Source: Termitomyces sp. T153
Taxonomy: Eukaryota; Basidiomycota; Agaricomycetes; Agaricales; Lyophyllaceae
DNA: 64,000 nt
Reading direction: 5' to 3'
Assembly: GCA_018296165.2 (NCBI GenBank)
Contig: JACKQL020000009.1
Coordinates: 1,240,001 to 1,304,000, forward strand
The stretch's first letter is position 1, and every line of letters begins with the position of its first letter. The translations under genes and the position numbers were made by a program. This document shows positions 35,497-46,820 of the stretch, in pieces. The notes below the pieces were generated by a model. It was given only the letters and a program-made list of their open reading frames with translations, ran no database searches and had not been told where the DNA came from.

Positions 35497-37821
35497 CGAT
35501 TTTGTTTCTGTTCAAGCGTCGATCCAGTAAATTTGGAGGTAGTTGGTGATAATGAGAAAGAAAGAAAGACTGGGCACTGAGAGAAAGAGACTATTTGTAA
35601 TCGAACCAATGTTGGACGCTCAAACCTCATGTTTGAGGTCACCTGTACTTCTTTCGGATCACGTACACAAGAAGCGTCTCCAACATGTCACTCAAGTTTA
35701 GCCCTGATAAGACGAATCATGGATTGCACACACCCCTCTACCTGGAACATCGGTTCCATGTTGGTATGAAATCAAAGAGAACAACATTGCCTTGTGCATG
35801 TGGGATGCGCACTGTGACAAGGACATCTACCTCGGACGACGTAACATGTGCAGTCATTACCAAGAAATTCTCAAAAGGCCCTGCAAGGTCGCGCTGTAAC
35901 GGTTACTTGTATCAGATTTATTAGTCATGGATGCCTAGGTCGACGGTGGGAGACATCGCGGCTGGAGGAAGAAAGGAAGGTACTAGTAAGCGCCGAGCAT
36001 CATATGTCCCTGCTGCGGTCTGGATCCAACCCACGATCTGTACATATGGCGCTAGCTTGGCAAAGAATCATGGGAAATAGAACTATTGCGTGTCAAATTT
36101 GAATATACGATGAAATTCCGTAAATACTTTGAGCAACGCACCTTGTCATTAGCCAACTAATTATGGGCCGTACGTCCCTACATCTGCATATTTCCCAGTA
36201 AAGCTGCATGAACCCAAATCTCAAGTTCAATGTATATACTAAATGCCCAATTCTTGCAAGAAGATGATGACTCAGATAAGGGTACGACGCCTGTAAGATG
36301 TATGCGTGTGTGCGCACGTGTATGTGTGTACTGGTGAACAAGACTTTTGGCTTGGATATGCATGCGTACGTGCGTATGTGTGGCCAGATGGTTGCGTTTA
36401 TATTTCTGGTGGCGACTTTTGTCTGAAAAAGCTGAAAAAGCGTGTTAACACGGGTTCAAGTCGGTTGTCCATGGACATGGTCAAGAGGAGACCGAGCCAA
36501 AGACAAGGTAGTGTGGTCTATGCTTTTATGAAGATTGTAGATAGTTAAACAAAAAATCCGGAAAACCGGAGCCAAAAAACGTCAGAAAAAATAGAAAACC
36601 TTACAACGAATACACGGAAAGAAGCAAGAAGCACACATTCTACATATCGACAGTCCTCTTCACGGTCTTCTTCCATTCATCAGGATGAAATCGGTTAGCA
36701 TTCATTATGGTGTTGAGCATGAAGAATGTTGGAAACTGGGGGATGGGAGGAGAGCCAAGCGGAGAAGGCAGAGAGCAAAGGTCTGCGGGATCCAGAGAAT
36801 GGTACAAATCGAGAACGATTGAGAACGAGTCTGTCTTGGCATCTCTTGACATGAGAAGGCAGGGGAGGAATGCGGAACGGGTTTTTTGCAGTAGCATCAC
36901 GGTCACATGTTGTGGACTCTCTTTCGTACCTTCACCTTCTTGTAGCTTCGAATTCGTAGCTCTATACGTGTTTTACACCTTCAGTTTGCTTCTTCGCACG
37001 CGGGTCAAAGCCCACAATGACTTAGTGTATCTGGATTAGAAAAGAATGTACTCCTCCTTCTATTCGAATACTAGCTAGAGTTGATATGGTATTCTTTCCT
37101 TCTACAAACCTGACGCTAGTCAGCAAGCAAGTGGAGAATGGAGATAAGTACGATGGAAATGGCGGACCGGCATGTGTATTTGTTCGGCACCGTTTTTCAG
37201 GAACTCAACTAGCGTCTCAATTCCTCTCAAACGCTCACATGCTGGCGAAGCGGAAGATTTGATGACGGGAATAATCTCGGAGGACTAATTCAAGTCGCGT
37301 TGTTGTCTCCTGCTGTAGGAATTGGAAATTCCTCGTGGTACTCATTTCGCTTCTCAGTCCCAGCGATGTGTGCTCCCTCGTGGTCCACTTTTGGTACTCA
37401 TTCTCTTCAAATCCCAACTTTCCAGGCCTTTGCCGCTCACTGACGGCTGAGCTAGGAACAAGCTCTATGTCTATCACTAGTTCTTTCTCGGATGCCCAGA
37501 TACGTATTTGCGATTGTCTCTGAAGCAATGTAAGTTCCGCTAGGTGATAGCATCAAGAGGATCACGTTCTATATTTCAGTTTCATTCCATTCGCGATTCT
37601 CGGTGCGGAACATTTCCTCAAAACAATCGTCAATGTTCTCAGTACGTCTATATAGTGCAACTCTCATCGTAAATCAGTATTGTAGAGCATCTGATCTTCA
37701 GGAAACGAGACACCCAGCAATACAGCGGAGATCAATGGAATCCTATAATGGATGAAAATGTTCGGTAGATCTTGAAGGTTGAAGCTTCAAGTTGATCGAG
37801 TTCATCTCACTTGTTTGGGAA
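35497..37821. other. Region between the F-box paralogues, no firm gene
   Basis: CpG-rich and not obviously repetitive. Two minus-strand frames might be exons: 37528-37235 (charged, WTTREHTSLGLRSEMSTTRN) and 36906-36640 (DSFSIVLDLYHSLDPADLC). A plus-strand frame near 37490-37640 is also joinable through a GTAAGT...TTTCAG intron. They conflict and none has a recognised motif. Purine/pyrimidine TG-rich tracts occur at about 36300-36390. Confidence 0.35.
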
Positions 37822-38413
37822 TCAGGCCTGGAGTTTCACAGCCATTGTTGTTCCTAAAAGGGCACCTTTCCCGTTTGAACCCACGTACACAAGTAGCGAA
37901 AAACACAGTGTATGTGTATCATATAACATGTAATGGCTGATGACCCTGTTCCCGGCCGTGTCATCGCCCAAATGCTGGTTCCAGTTCATCCACTGGATGT
38001 ACCAACAAAAAATCTATTATACAACCCGAACAGCTACGTATGATACAAGACAATAGCGTAAGGACAAATAAGCTGATACCTTATAGTTGCCAGTGGGGCG
38101 GGTCGAATCCAATAATGGCAGTACAAAGGAGGTGTTGAATGGGAACGAATAGTACAAATCAAGATCAAACGGAATCCCAGCGACCGAAGCACGACTTAGG
38201 GGTTGCTTATGATGCATTTCTGTCGGCACAGCTGAATAGGCAACATCTTGGCATGAGAAGTAGGTCAAATGACGGTGTATAAGTGATTATTCGAATTGAA
38301 ACACCGACAGGAAATTCCCGACAACCTACATGGGACCCTTGGTAACTATCAGACTGAGAACGTTCTCTCTGGACTCCAATGTACCATCGATCATCTTCAA
38401 ATACCTCTGGCAT
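37822..38413 (-). CDS. Three-exon hypothetical gene, 155 residues
   Basis: Exons 38413-38305, 38246-38080 and 38013-37822 join in frame through introns of 58 bp (GTGTTT...CCAAG) and 66 bp (GTATCAG...AATAG). The protein starts MPEVFEDDRWYIGV, has GIPFDLDLYYSFPFNTSFVL in the middle and ends TTMAVKLQA. No family is recognised. Its proposed ATG overlaps the ATG of the adjacent plus-strand F-box gene in one CATG palindrome, an extreme arrangement, so either start may be wrong. Support is frame consistency over three exons. Confidence 0.4.
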
Positions 38414-40193
38414 GAAATATGATGTCAATTCTGTAGCAAAAAATGTGCTAAATAGACGGTCTACAGCAATCTGGTCGACCCCTCCATCATCGACGCTGAT
38501 CCCTCCAAGTCCTGTCAACATCACATTGCTAAATTATGACGTCCTGGTCCAAATCTTTGAAATTATTGAAAGATCATCACCTCCTTATTCTTGTGTATCC
38601 AAGCAACAACTGTTTTGGACGGCCCTCACCTGCAGAGCTTTCCGGGATCCTGCACTTGATGCCTTGTGGAGATCCATGAATACTATCGTCCCCCTCCTAC
38701 GGCTTCTACCAACAGTTGAGCAGGTGAATAACATTTATGTAAGTCAAGTCAATCAACCATTGTCCATCACCGTCTCTGACTTTCAAAGAAGACGATCTGT
38801 AGGGCTATAGATCAACATCACCGGGAGCGATTTGAGTCATATGCAAGAAAGATACGCGTGTTTTCATTAGACAGGGCACGAGAATATGGTCAACAAGTGG
38901 AACCCTTTGTGTTTACTGTCCTTCCACTCCTTCCTTCCCTCCAGCATATCACCTGCTCGTCTTTTGATCAACTGAACGCTCCGAATACCCTCCTTTTCCT
39001 CTCTTCGACACTTCGAAAGGTCGATCTTCTGGATGATTCTTATCTTCACGACTCCAGCGGCAAATTTCGACAGATTTGCCCATTCATGTATGCTTTGCAT
39101 AAGAAGGCGCCCGACATCCAACATCTTGCACTTCACAATGTACCAGATCCTCGCCTCTGGGAGTACATTCTATGTTTCCAGAGGCTGTATTCATTAGAGA
39201 TTTCAGCAGTGATGGATGTCGTCACATTTCGAAATATCGCCTTTCTGCCGGAGTTGCAGTACCTCAGCATTAACATGATTGATACATTCCCTTTATCAAC
39301 ACGCTCTTCTGATACCAGCAACGATACTTCCATCATATTTCTTAAGCTGTGTAGTCTCCAGCTGACTGGGGAAGGCTCCACAATCGCATCCTACTTCTTG
39401 CATATGTTTGGAGGTCATCTAGCCAGTATCGTCATCATAATGACATCACTTTCAACTACCGGTTTTCGACGCGGCGCTGTAGTGGCTGACGCCTGGGAGA
39501 CTTGTTTTATTGGTGATGGAGAAACAATGGGCATCAACATTACGCCATCTTTGTCTCAAGTCGAGCCAGGAAGATCTCATCCAAACTAGTCTCCAATTTT
39601 TCACAAGCTTGTCCAAAATCCCTTTGGAACATCTGGTGATTGAAGGGGAAATACCGATAGATCAATGTCATAGACTTGCCTCTTCAATTCGTCTGGTGAA
39701 GGACTTACATCTATCCCGAGTCAGTCATGTTTCAAGTTCATCAGAACACTCAGAAGACGACTATGATAATATAGGACTCCCCGACTTCTTCTTGAGTTTG
39801 GCCATGTACTGCCCTCACTTAGTTTCATTATCCGTCGAGTTCGAGGCATCCTACTCCCCCTCACAAACTCAATACCGTCATAATCGTCATAATGGATTGA
39901 AGACTCTATGTATTGCAAGCAATGACTTGCTAAATGTCGATCATTTGCAACATGCAATTGATGTTGCACGATACCTTGAACACATGTTTCCATCTTTGAC
40001 AGTCATACGCGCCAAAGAGCTATCAAACAGCACAGCATTCTGGAGACATATTGAGAAAATTGTCCATGCATTCCAGGCAGTGAGACAAGAGGTAATGCAG
40101 GACATTCGACCAGGATACTCACCTTCCTCCGTAATATGGCGATCCGCTCGCAAGGTTCATGGGAAGCGAGAGGCGCACAGGACACATGGATAA
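38412..40193 (+). CDS. F-box-like / leucine-rich repeat protein (copy 2), frame break
   Basis: Exon 1 (38412-38738; an earlier in-frame ATG lies at 38379) has the F-box-like block NYDVLVQIFEIIE then LFWTALTCRAFRDPALDALW. A 50-bp phase-0 intron (GTAAGTC...TTTCAAAG, 38739-38788) sits at the same position as in copy 1. Exon 2 runs through leucine-rich repeats (LYSLEISAVMD, LQYLSINMIDT, LCSLQLTGEG) to about 39510, where the frame must shift by +1 to continue as WASTLRHLCLKSSQEDL and on to TAA 40191-40193. The C-terminal block YLEHMFPSLTVIRAKE...FWRHIEKIV matches copy 1 (YLDKIFPGLQNIEID...FWKYIREVV). The break is either a one-base indel (pseudogene or assembly error) or a 43-nt intron (GTAGTGGC...GATGGAG, 39479-39521). 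It has no Pro-rich insert, unlike copy 1. Confidence 0.82.
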
Positions 40194-40512
40194 CGTGGTG
40201 AAGACATATCGTGAAGGTGAGGTTCAGACTTTATGCAGTTGGGCTCATATGTACTATATCAGAGCCAGAAACACTTCAGTCTAGTAGATTGAAAGTATCG
40301 ACCGCTTGTTTTACTGGCATGATTACGAACAGCACATGTACATAGTTATCTTGTGAACGACAAAGAATCGTCTCGTTGCTGATCACACTGGCAGGTGGAT
40401 CTCTCTTACCACCGGTGCCCAGCCTGTGATAGGTACGCTGGCATTCTAGCGTTTGAATTTTCAATTTAGTTAAATTTACTTGATGTTTACGGCTCCATGT
40501 ACAATGCGCTGA
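40194..40512. other. Convergent intergenic spacer
   Basis: Short spacer between the converging F-box copy 2 and the Tyr/Pro-rich gene. Nothing is seen beyond 3'-flanking sequence. Confidence 0.5.
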
Positions 40513-41405
40513 CTACAGTCCAAATAAACGTCTGAATAGTGATTTGTACTTCTTCTTTCTGCGCTTCGCTTTACCTTCATCTCCGCTCCTCATAGATTCA
40601 TAATCCGAAAATTCAGAAAGGGTATCTCCAATCTCAGAGTAATATTCCTGCCCACTGGGGGCGTATCCATCAAATCCATGGTCTGAGTGTCGCCCAATAT
40701 GGAATCTTGAACTTGAAGGAGGAGGTGGCGGTATAGCAGGGTATTGGCCTCTCCTTGAATCGAGCGTGTCAGCAGTTGAAAGAGATCTTGAACTCAAATA
40801 GCTTGACCTAGCTAGCACTTGTTCATTTCGATGTTGGTCCCTGTTGGCATTACCATGAATTGGACAAGGTCTCTGGACATTGACCACCAATGTATTCCTT
40901 ATATTGATCGTATGTGGTGTGACAGCTTCCGGTCTTCGACTGTTTAACATCAATGCCAACGTTTATCATGGTCAAAGTTTTGTTTGAATCACCTTGGTAC
41001 AGAAAAGGCTGGATGATATCCTTCTTCCTCCAGCGCTGGCATGGAATACCTTGGATCGGGTTGATAATAACCATGGGAAACGCCTCCATAATGAGTTCGA
41101 TACGGCCAAGGCTGGTATCCATATGCATATGAGTGTGGCGCGGCTATATTTCTAGGGTATGGTGCAGCCACAGCCTGAGTTCTGGGATTGCTTTAATTCA
41201 GTGCGAACATTTGTCATAGTCAAGATTGTCCATATTACCCTGGTATGTATACGGTTCTATGGCGGGTTTCTTGAGCTATAAGCACTGGCCCGTGGTACAT
41301 CGGATAGGGTTGATAGTAGCCGTGAACAAAGTGTCTATGATGTGATTGTGGCGGGTAGCCGAACTGGCATGAGTGCGGCGTGTAGTAAGGGTATTGATAT
41401 GCCAT
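40513..41405 (-). CDS. Tyr/Pro/His-rich protein with basic C-terminal tail
   Basis: Three exons, 41405-41239, 41190-40993 and 40939-40513, are separated by 48-bp (GTAATATG...TTAAAG) and 53-bp (GTGATTC...AAACAG) introns and encode 263 residues. All junctions keep frame. The N-terminal two exons are low-complexity and aromatic (MAYQYPYYTPHSCQFGYPPQ, YAYGYQPWPYRTHYGG, repeated HGYYQP). The middle has an NIRNTLVVNV block, then CPIHG, then Ser-rich and Pro-rich stretches. The end is KAKRRKKKYKSLFRRLFGL, a strongly basic amphipathic tail. No catalytic domain or signal peptide is seen. The tail could bind membrane or nucleic acid; the aromatic repeats suggest a disordered, phase-separating or wall-associated protein. 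All functions are inference. Confidence 0.8.
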
Positions 41406-42401
41406 AACAGAAGGTGCAATCAGATAGTGAAAGTGCGGAGTAGAGAGGGGAAAATGTTATAATGCACTCGTGTGGACCTCTCCCCAGTTTTTGTAAGTAC
41501 GATACTCAGTTATTATGTAACATCTTATCTTGAGCCACAAAAAAACTGACTCGTGTGTAGCACGAGGCTTGATGTACCTTTTTACAGAATTGATAGTTAC
41601 CGAAACGTTTGTACCATCTGCATCGTTCAAACGTGGGCGTCGATCTTTTACTACAATCGGATGACCTGAATCCTGGGCAAGTTTAGTCTATTCTCATGTT
41701 TTCCTCTCTAGATCGCTAGCAGTTCGAGTGCCTGCAGTCATTGTCTACATGTAATCATCAATATACAATATAGTGTTCAACAGATGAAAGGTCGTGTTGA
41801 TGATTCTAGTATAAGAAAGAATCAATTTGATTGTTGATGGTTATGGTGTGATTTATTGTGGCGGCATCACGATTGTCGGTATGACTACCAGTGGCATATT
41901 GATGATGCCTTGCTGTATTCCGACATGTTGTCAATCCGGAGAATAGAGCGCTACATGCACGGAATCAATGAAGTTGGGCGCTGACTCGTCTGAATTGAAC
42001 TCAAACACATATTCAACGATTCGTGGAGAATGGTATGCAACAATAGAGGAACTCGGTAATCACCCATATCCTTCTCGAATGCAGAATCCAAAATATCCAA
42101 AATTCAAGCAAGGACAGAAATAAGCAACTCTTGAGATCTATCTATTACAAGGCCCAGCAAACTATGTATAATCTAGAACAAAGCGTAACGTAAGCTAACA
42201 AGTAATACTTGGAAGAGTGGTTCGGTCGAATTCAATAACAGTACAACGTCCGTGCGTGCCTCCATGTTCGCTTATACATGTATTTGAGGCAACGCTTGTT
42301 TTTTGTTTCTTGTTTAAGTGGGACGTTTGTGTGTAAGTGTTGGGGGTGTATGTATTATCTACGATTTTTGTTCAAGTTTATTCTAGAACTGAGGGTGGAT
42401 C
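41406..42401. other. Intergenic region, nothing assigned
   Basis: Host-like composition. No open frame above 60 codons with sensible composition and no repeat recognised. Confidence 0.45.
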
Positions 42402-42532
42402 CATGGGCCTATGACATATGACGCGATGGGATGGTCGAGATCGAGGTCGAGTCGATGCCGCAGCTCAAACTCGGTTGTCATGGGCCTATGACGTATGACA
42501 CGATGAGATGGTTGAGGTCGAGTCGATGCCGC
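42402..42532. repeat. Imperfect tandem duplication, period 77 bp
   Basis: CATGGGCCTATGACATATGA (42402) recurs as CATGGGCCTATGACGTATGA (42479). Both are followed by GATGGTCGAG/GATGGTTGAG and GTCGAGTCGATGCCGCA blocks. The second unit lacks part of the first. A minus-strand ORF (42943-42383) runs through it, but its composition looks non-coding. Confidence 0.75.
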
Positions 42533-42779
42533 ATAGCGCCGAAGATGGAGTTGAGCATGGGGAGCGGGAGTTGGTGGGTCATCTATGTTGGAGTGGGAGA
42601 AAGTATGTAGCGTGCATACAGGGAGAGTAAGCGGCGGTGGATTGTGAAAGGCAAAATTGGTGTCGAGGAACGAAGCAAAAGCAGTCTGCAGGGAGAAGAG
42701 GCGGCGGACAGAGGACAGCGAAGAAGTGCGGTGCCGGGCTTCCCAGACGTTGCTATCGGTACCCCAGTCTGGCCTGAGC

Positions 42780-45770
42780 GACGGGTCGTCGTCGAGGCTG
42801 GTGTGTGCTCCCACGGCACCAGAACGAGGACGGACAGAGCGAATTCCGAAATTCGTACTCCGCTTCACTCCCAACGACAATCGACATCCGGGCGTCGAGG
42901 CGTCAAATACATCTCGGACATCGGAAACGATGAAATACAACACTGGAATGAGTTTCTATGGAATCGCTGGATGCGAATACTTCTAATACTTCAGTTGCTA
43001 TGGTCAACGATCGAATGAAAGTTCTACACCTATCAGGAGATTTTCATTCGAGTAGTGAGTGTGTTGGAATTAGCGGCTAGCGAGGAGCAAGACCTTGAAG
43101 GCAAAAGGAGAGAGATTCGGAAGCAGAGAGGTGGAATTGAAAAAGGAGGACGAACAGATGCTCTCAGCTGCTGACTACCTCGCCTCTCGAACTCGCAGAA
43201 TATCTGTTCATCTATTCATCGTCAGCTTCTTGAGTTTCCGTATCACGATTACAGTAATTCGAGCAGAGACGACGATCTGAAGGAGCGAGAATAATTGTTT
43301 TCGTGCATCATATCCTTTGTTGCGTTGTCTGGTGATTATCCATGCATCGGAGACTGCAATGGTTGAGTTGCCTGCAAACACTTGCTGGCCTACCGGCATG
43401 CTATATATTCAGACCGCAGGGATCAGATCTAATTAAATACTTTGAGATTGTTATCTCAGGCTGTGTCTGGGATATGCCGCCCTTATCATGCAAAATTTTG
43501 CATCACGGGGGGTACTGAATGAGAATCAAAGAATAACACCAGACCAATTTCCTACTCTGTTCAATAATAGTAGCTGTTGAGATGAAATTGAGAAAGGTAC
43601 GACTCACTTCTTCATTTTACAACTGAATGAGGAAGGTGAGGGCTACAGCGCAAGTACACGCCAGTGACATTGTGTAAGGAACGCAGGACATCAGATTCCG
43701 GAATTGAAAATTCTATCGTCATATTGGCGGTGGGGGAACATGTTGATCACATTGCTGGAGGTATATATACTCAATGTATCGTTGGGATTACATCTTTGAT
43801 TCCACAGGATCTAGGCACGGTCGCATATAAGTAGAATGACAAGATCCATCTTGTCCCTCAATAACTCTACCCAACACATACCATGAACCCAATCAAACCT
43901 AAAATGCTATGATGAGTACGGAGCAAACCTTTCGGCCGACTGTATGTAACGTACCCCTGGCTGGGCTCACAAACGAAACATCACCAACCTCCAGATCATT
44001 TCTTTCAATATAGCGACCGATTGAGGAGGCAATGTGTTGTATGACTACGCTCGCCATGGTCGGACTGACCACCATCGGCACACCGACCTTAATTCTTAAT
44101 GCCGCGGACATTAGTACTGTTTGCAGCATGACAGCCAATTAGCGTAAGGCCTAGCGTAGCGTAACCGACTGTATCTCGCTCTTGAATCGACGTGAGTGAA
44201 CATATGTGCGGTGGCAGGACAAAAACATACTCACGTAAAGAGCATACATACCTGCTCATTGTTCCAGAGTCCGACCCGACCGAGCGGTGCATTGATTAGC
44301 CAGCTAGTGCTTGATGTGCAGTGTATATGGATTACAGAATGAAACCAGGATCGACGGCCTACGTATAGATGTCAGTAGTAAACGAGCCAACAGAGCAAAA
44401 AAAGTCAAAATTCTGACGAAGAAAAAACGTACCAGATACCTTGTTAAGGTAATGTGATAATGATTTCCTCCAATCTATCAATAAACACTTATTAATGTCT
44501 CAAAAGCACTCAGTATTGCATGACTAGCTTCAGCGAATCAGAGAGCATAATCGCAGTGTCTCGTAGTCTTGAGACGGGTGTTGGTCCTAATGTAGCGAAG
44601 AGTGCAGGTATCGAAATTCGCAGAGTGTACGGATGAATGTTACTTCACATTTTGTAACAAGACAGGTGAGCATGCTGATATGTGAAATACTCACTGATGG
44701 TCACCTGGGAGCATTGACCTTAAACCTTGGGTTTAAAAGGTCAAACGTTAGAAATAAAAGTTCAAAATTCAACACTCCACCCTGGATAGGAGGAAAAAGG
44801 CGGGTTGACTATCTTGAGAGCGATTTGGTACTCAATACCATTCATCAGGCGGAAACAGTCGTGCCCACAAGGACACCTTGACGATTGAGGTCACAAAGTA
44901 GCGCTGATTCCTCTCAGGCAAACAAAGCTGATCGCGATTAGAGATCGCGATTGGGTTCAGACTCCCTCGGCTAGACTCGAACCAAGTTCGAGATGTTTTT
45001 CTCCACGACATGATTACCCTAAAGACATATACTGCTACTCCATCGTTCCTTTACATCAATTGTAGTATGCACCAATGATCTTCCAGGCTCGTCCGATACC
45101 CCAGTCCCTGTTCGGAAGCACCTCGTTTGCTGATTTTCTCTACATTCAGATCACCCATTCATCTCATTCAGCAAATTGGAATCTAGGATCACAATGCAAT
45201 GGCTGATTTTCAACTGCTGACCGCATTGGTTCATAATGTACATGTTCTCTACTCTTACAGCTAGACACTCCTACGGAGACGTCTAAACTTGTCTGAGTAT
45301 GATTGCCAGCGTAGTGAAGCTTTGGGAAATGTTTACCATAATATAATGTGTATTATGAGCCACTATTTCCCGAAGATATGTTGTCTTCCAAATACCTTTC
45401 TGATGTATAATCCATTTACCACTCTCTCATTCTTCCACTTGACTGAACCGTGCCTATGTCGCTCGCATCAGATAAATTACTCCTTGACATTCCTGAAACA
45501 GTAGGCAGTTTGATATTATCAGTGATTCGGCATTGTTATATTAAACTCCAACTCGTGCGATCATTTGATGGTAATCAAGAACATGTTTTAGACGCGCGAG
45601 AAACCGAACGTTTATACTGGAAGGTTGAGGAAGTGATCATGGAGATACCATTTGATGGCTTTGGTGCATGAACGTGAACATTGGATATACATGATCCCGA
45701 GAAGATAGCGCGCAGGGTCGAGTCGAGTCGAGGGGAGCCGATGTGCTCGCACTTACAGGCATTACTATCA
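42780..45770. repeat. Dispersed repeat, copy A
   Basis: Two parts match copy B. 42790-43720 resembles 57838-58520 (shared GGCTGGTGTGTGCTCCCACG and AAATACAACACTGGAATGAG-like blocks). 44985-45770 resembles 58525-59385. The 44624-45000 part instead resembles 63136-63500 of copy C. The 43720-44620 stretch is absent from copy B. The right limit is ACAGGCATTA (45755-45764), the same bases that in copy B begin the tRNA-Gly gene. It carries a decayed copy of the unknown gene described for copy C. Confidence 0.75.
43899..44292 (-). CDS. Possible fragment of a membrane or enzyme gene
   Basis: A minus-strand frame contains GLTLIGCHAANS, then, after a frame shift at 44110, SAALRIKVGVPMVVSPTMAS and VVIQHIASSIGRYIERNDL, followed by a GTACGT that could be a donor site. 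Composition is protein-like with two hydrophobic stretches, but no family is recognised. It lies in the part of repeat copy A that copy B lacks. Confidence 0.25.
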
Positions 45771-45799
45771 CTAACAGGGAGTTGCAAAATTTTCAACAA
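44640..45799 (-). pseudogene. Unknown multicopy gene, copy A (decayed)
   Basis: The N-terminal part at 45799-45575 (FSGSCISNVHVHAPKPSNGI, then SMITSSTFQYKRS) corresponds to copy B's CISNVPGPKPTNGISLITSS. The next part (45520-45370) has CLLFQECQGVIYLMRAT but a stop and several changes where copies B and C read RATYARFGEAERVVNG. Much of the GLYIRRVFGG block is missing. The distal part (44900-44800) retains NGIEY out of frame. It is inactive by these criteria. Confidence 0.6.
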
Positions 45800-46029
45800 A
45801 TCGTCAATTATCTTTACATCAACTTAACCTTTTCTTGATCGAAATTTGAGAACCAGTAGACTAGTATATCAAGCTTTATCTTTATAGACATACTTTCATG
45901 ATAAAGTCTCGTGGAATGCCCTCGGAAGGAAGCCGGAATGACCAAGTCATAAAGTTGCAAAACTTTTGTCACAGTATGTCACTGCCAGTTGGATCTCCGC
46001 TTCGGCATATGTCCACGCAGGCTCAAGCT
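45800..46029. other. Host to transposon boundary
   Basis: No gene. CpG-rich host sequence gives way to CpG-poor transposon sequence near 46080. Confidence 0.4.
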
Positions 46030-46820
46030 TTAAGGACGACATGGAATTGGGCCAAGAGTAGGCTCAACATGTGCAAGGCATGATCCTAGTTCTGCAAGTT
46101 CTCTGTTGCATGCATCTTCATGTTTATCAAAGGTAGAGCATGTCCTTGAAGGTACAGGTGCACCATAGAACATGTGAGGTATGGCTTGTGCAATAATACC
46201 CAGCTGAAGTGGCAAGTGATGAGAGGGTGAAAGACTGGAGTTCGAAGATGATTCGGCATCATTGTTTGTGCACATTTGTTGCTCCTGGAATGAAAGTTCA
46301 TCAGAAACAGACTCACTGTCACTGTCAGAAGATCCCGAGTCAGAACTGGACCCATCTGAGCCAGAATCTGATGTTTTGGCATTAAGACCATGTGAGATAG
46401 GCAAAGGAATAGGATATGAGCCTTGGTACACTGCTTGCAGTAGTTGATGTTGTGATACTGGGTGCCAAATCTGCATCAGTGAAGGAATTTTGGTCAACAG
46501 GCCAGCAGCCAGTTTTCCTCCATGCACTGACAATAGTTGACTTTTTAAATGTCTGTTTACAAACATTCATGTATTCCTTGACAAAATCTTCATGGGTGAT
46601 TTCCTCTCCTCTTTCAGCCATAATGTCTTCACAACAATCAATCCATGCATGTGAGAGTGGACCAAATACTCCAACATCAAGTGGTTGGAGTTTGTGAGTG
46701 GTATTGAGTGGGAGGCAGTAGAGGATGATATTGTGATTGCATGAAAGTCAAATGACATCAAGTGTATCATGTGAGCTGTGACCATCATAGATGAGCAGAA
46801 TTGGTTTATCAGATTCATTC
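46030..46820 (-). pseudogene. pogo-like DDE transposase, C-terminal part
   Basis: From 46820 downwards the minus strand reads KPILLIYDGHSSHDTLDVI (the DGH block holding a catalytic Asp), a stop, ILYCLPLNTTHKLQPLDVGV (LPPHTTH(K)LQPLDVGVF in the family), then EEITHEDFVKEYMNVCKQTF and KKSTIVSAWRKTGCWPVDQN. It ends with an acidic Ser/Asp tail. These are DDE_1-type transposase motifs of the Tc1/mariner-pogo group. The N-terminal half, with the DNA-binding domains and first catalytic Asp, is missing because an LTR abuts at 46821. Besides the stop there is one frame change near 46440. Confidence 0.88.

Noticed and set aside
42383..42943. 186-codon minus-strand ORF as a gene
   Set aside because: It runs through a 77-bp tandem duplication and into dispersed repeat copy A, and only its start is shared with copy B, where the frame is short; composition is Arg/His/Pro-rich as in non-coding CpG-rich DNA.
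43899..44292. A functional transporter gene
   Set aside because: Hydrophobic stretches exist, but the frame shifts at 44110, no family motif is present and only one or two segments would span a membrane; kept only as a low-confidence fragment.
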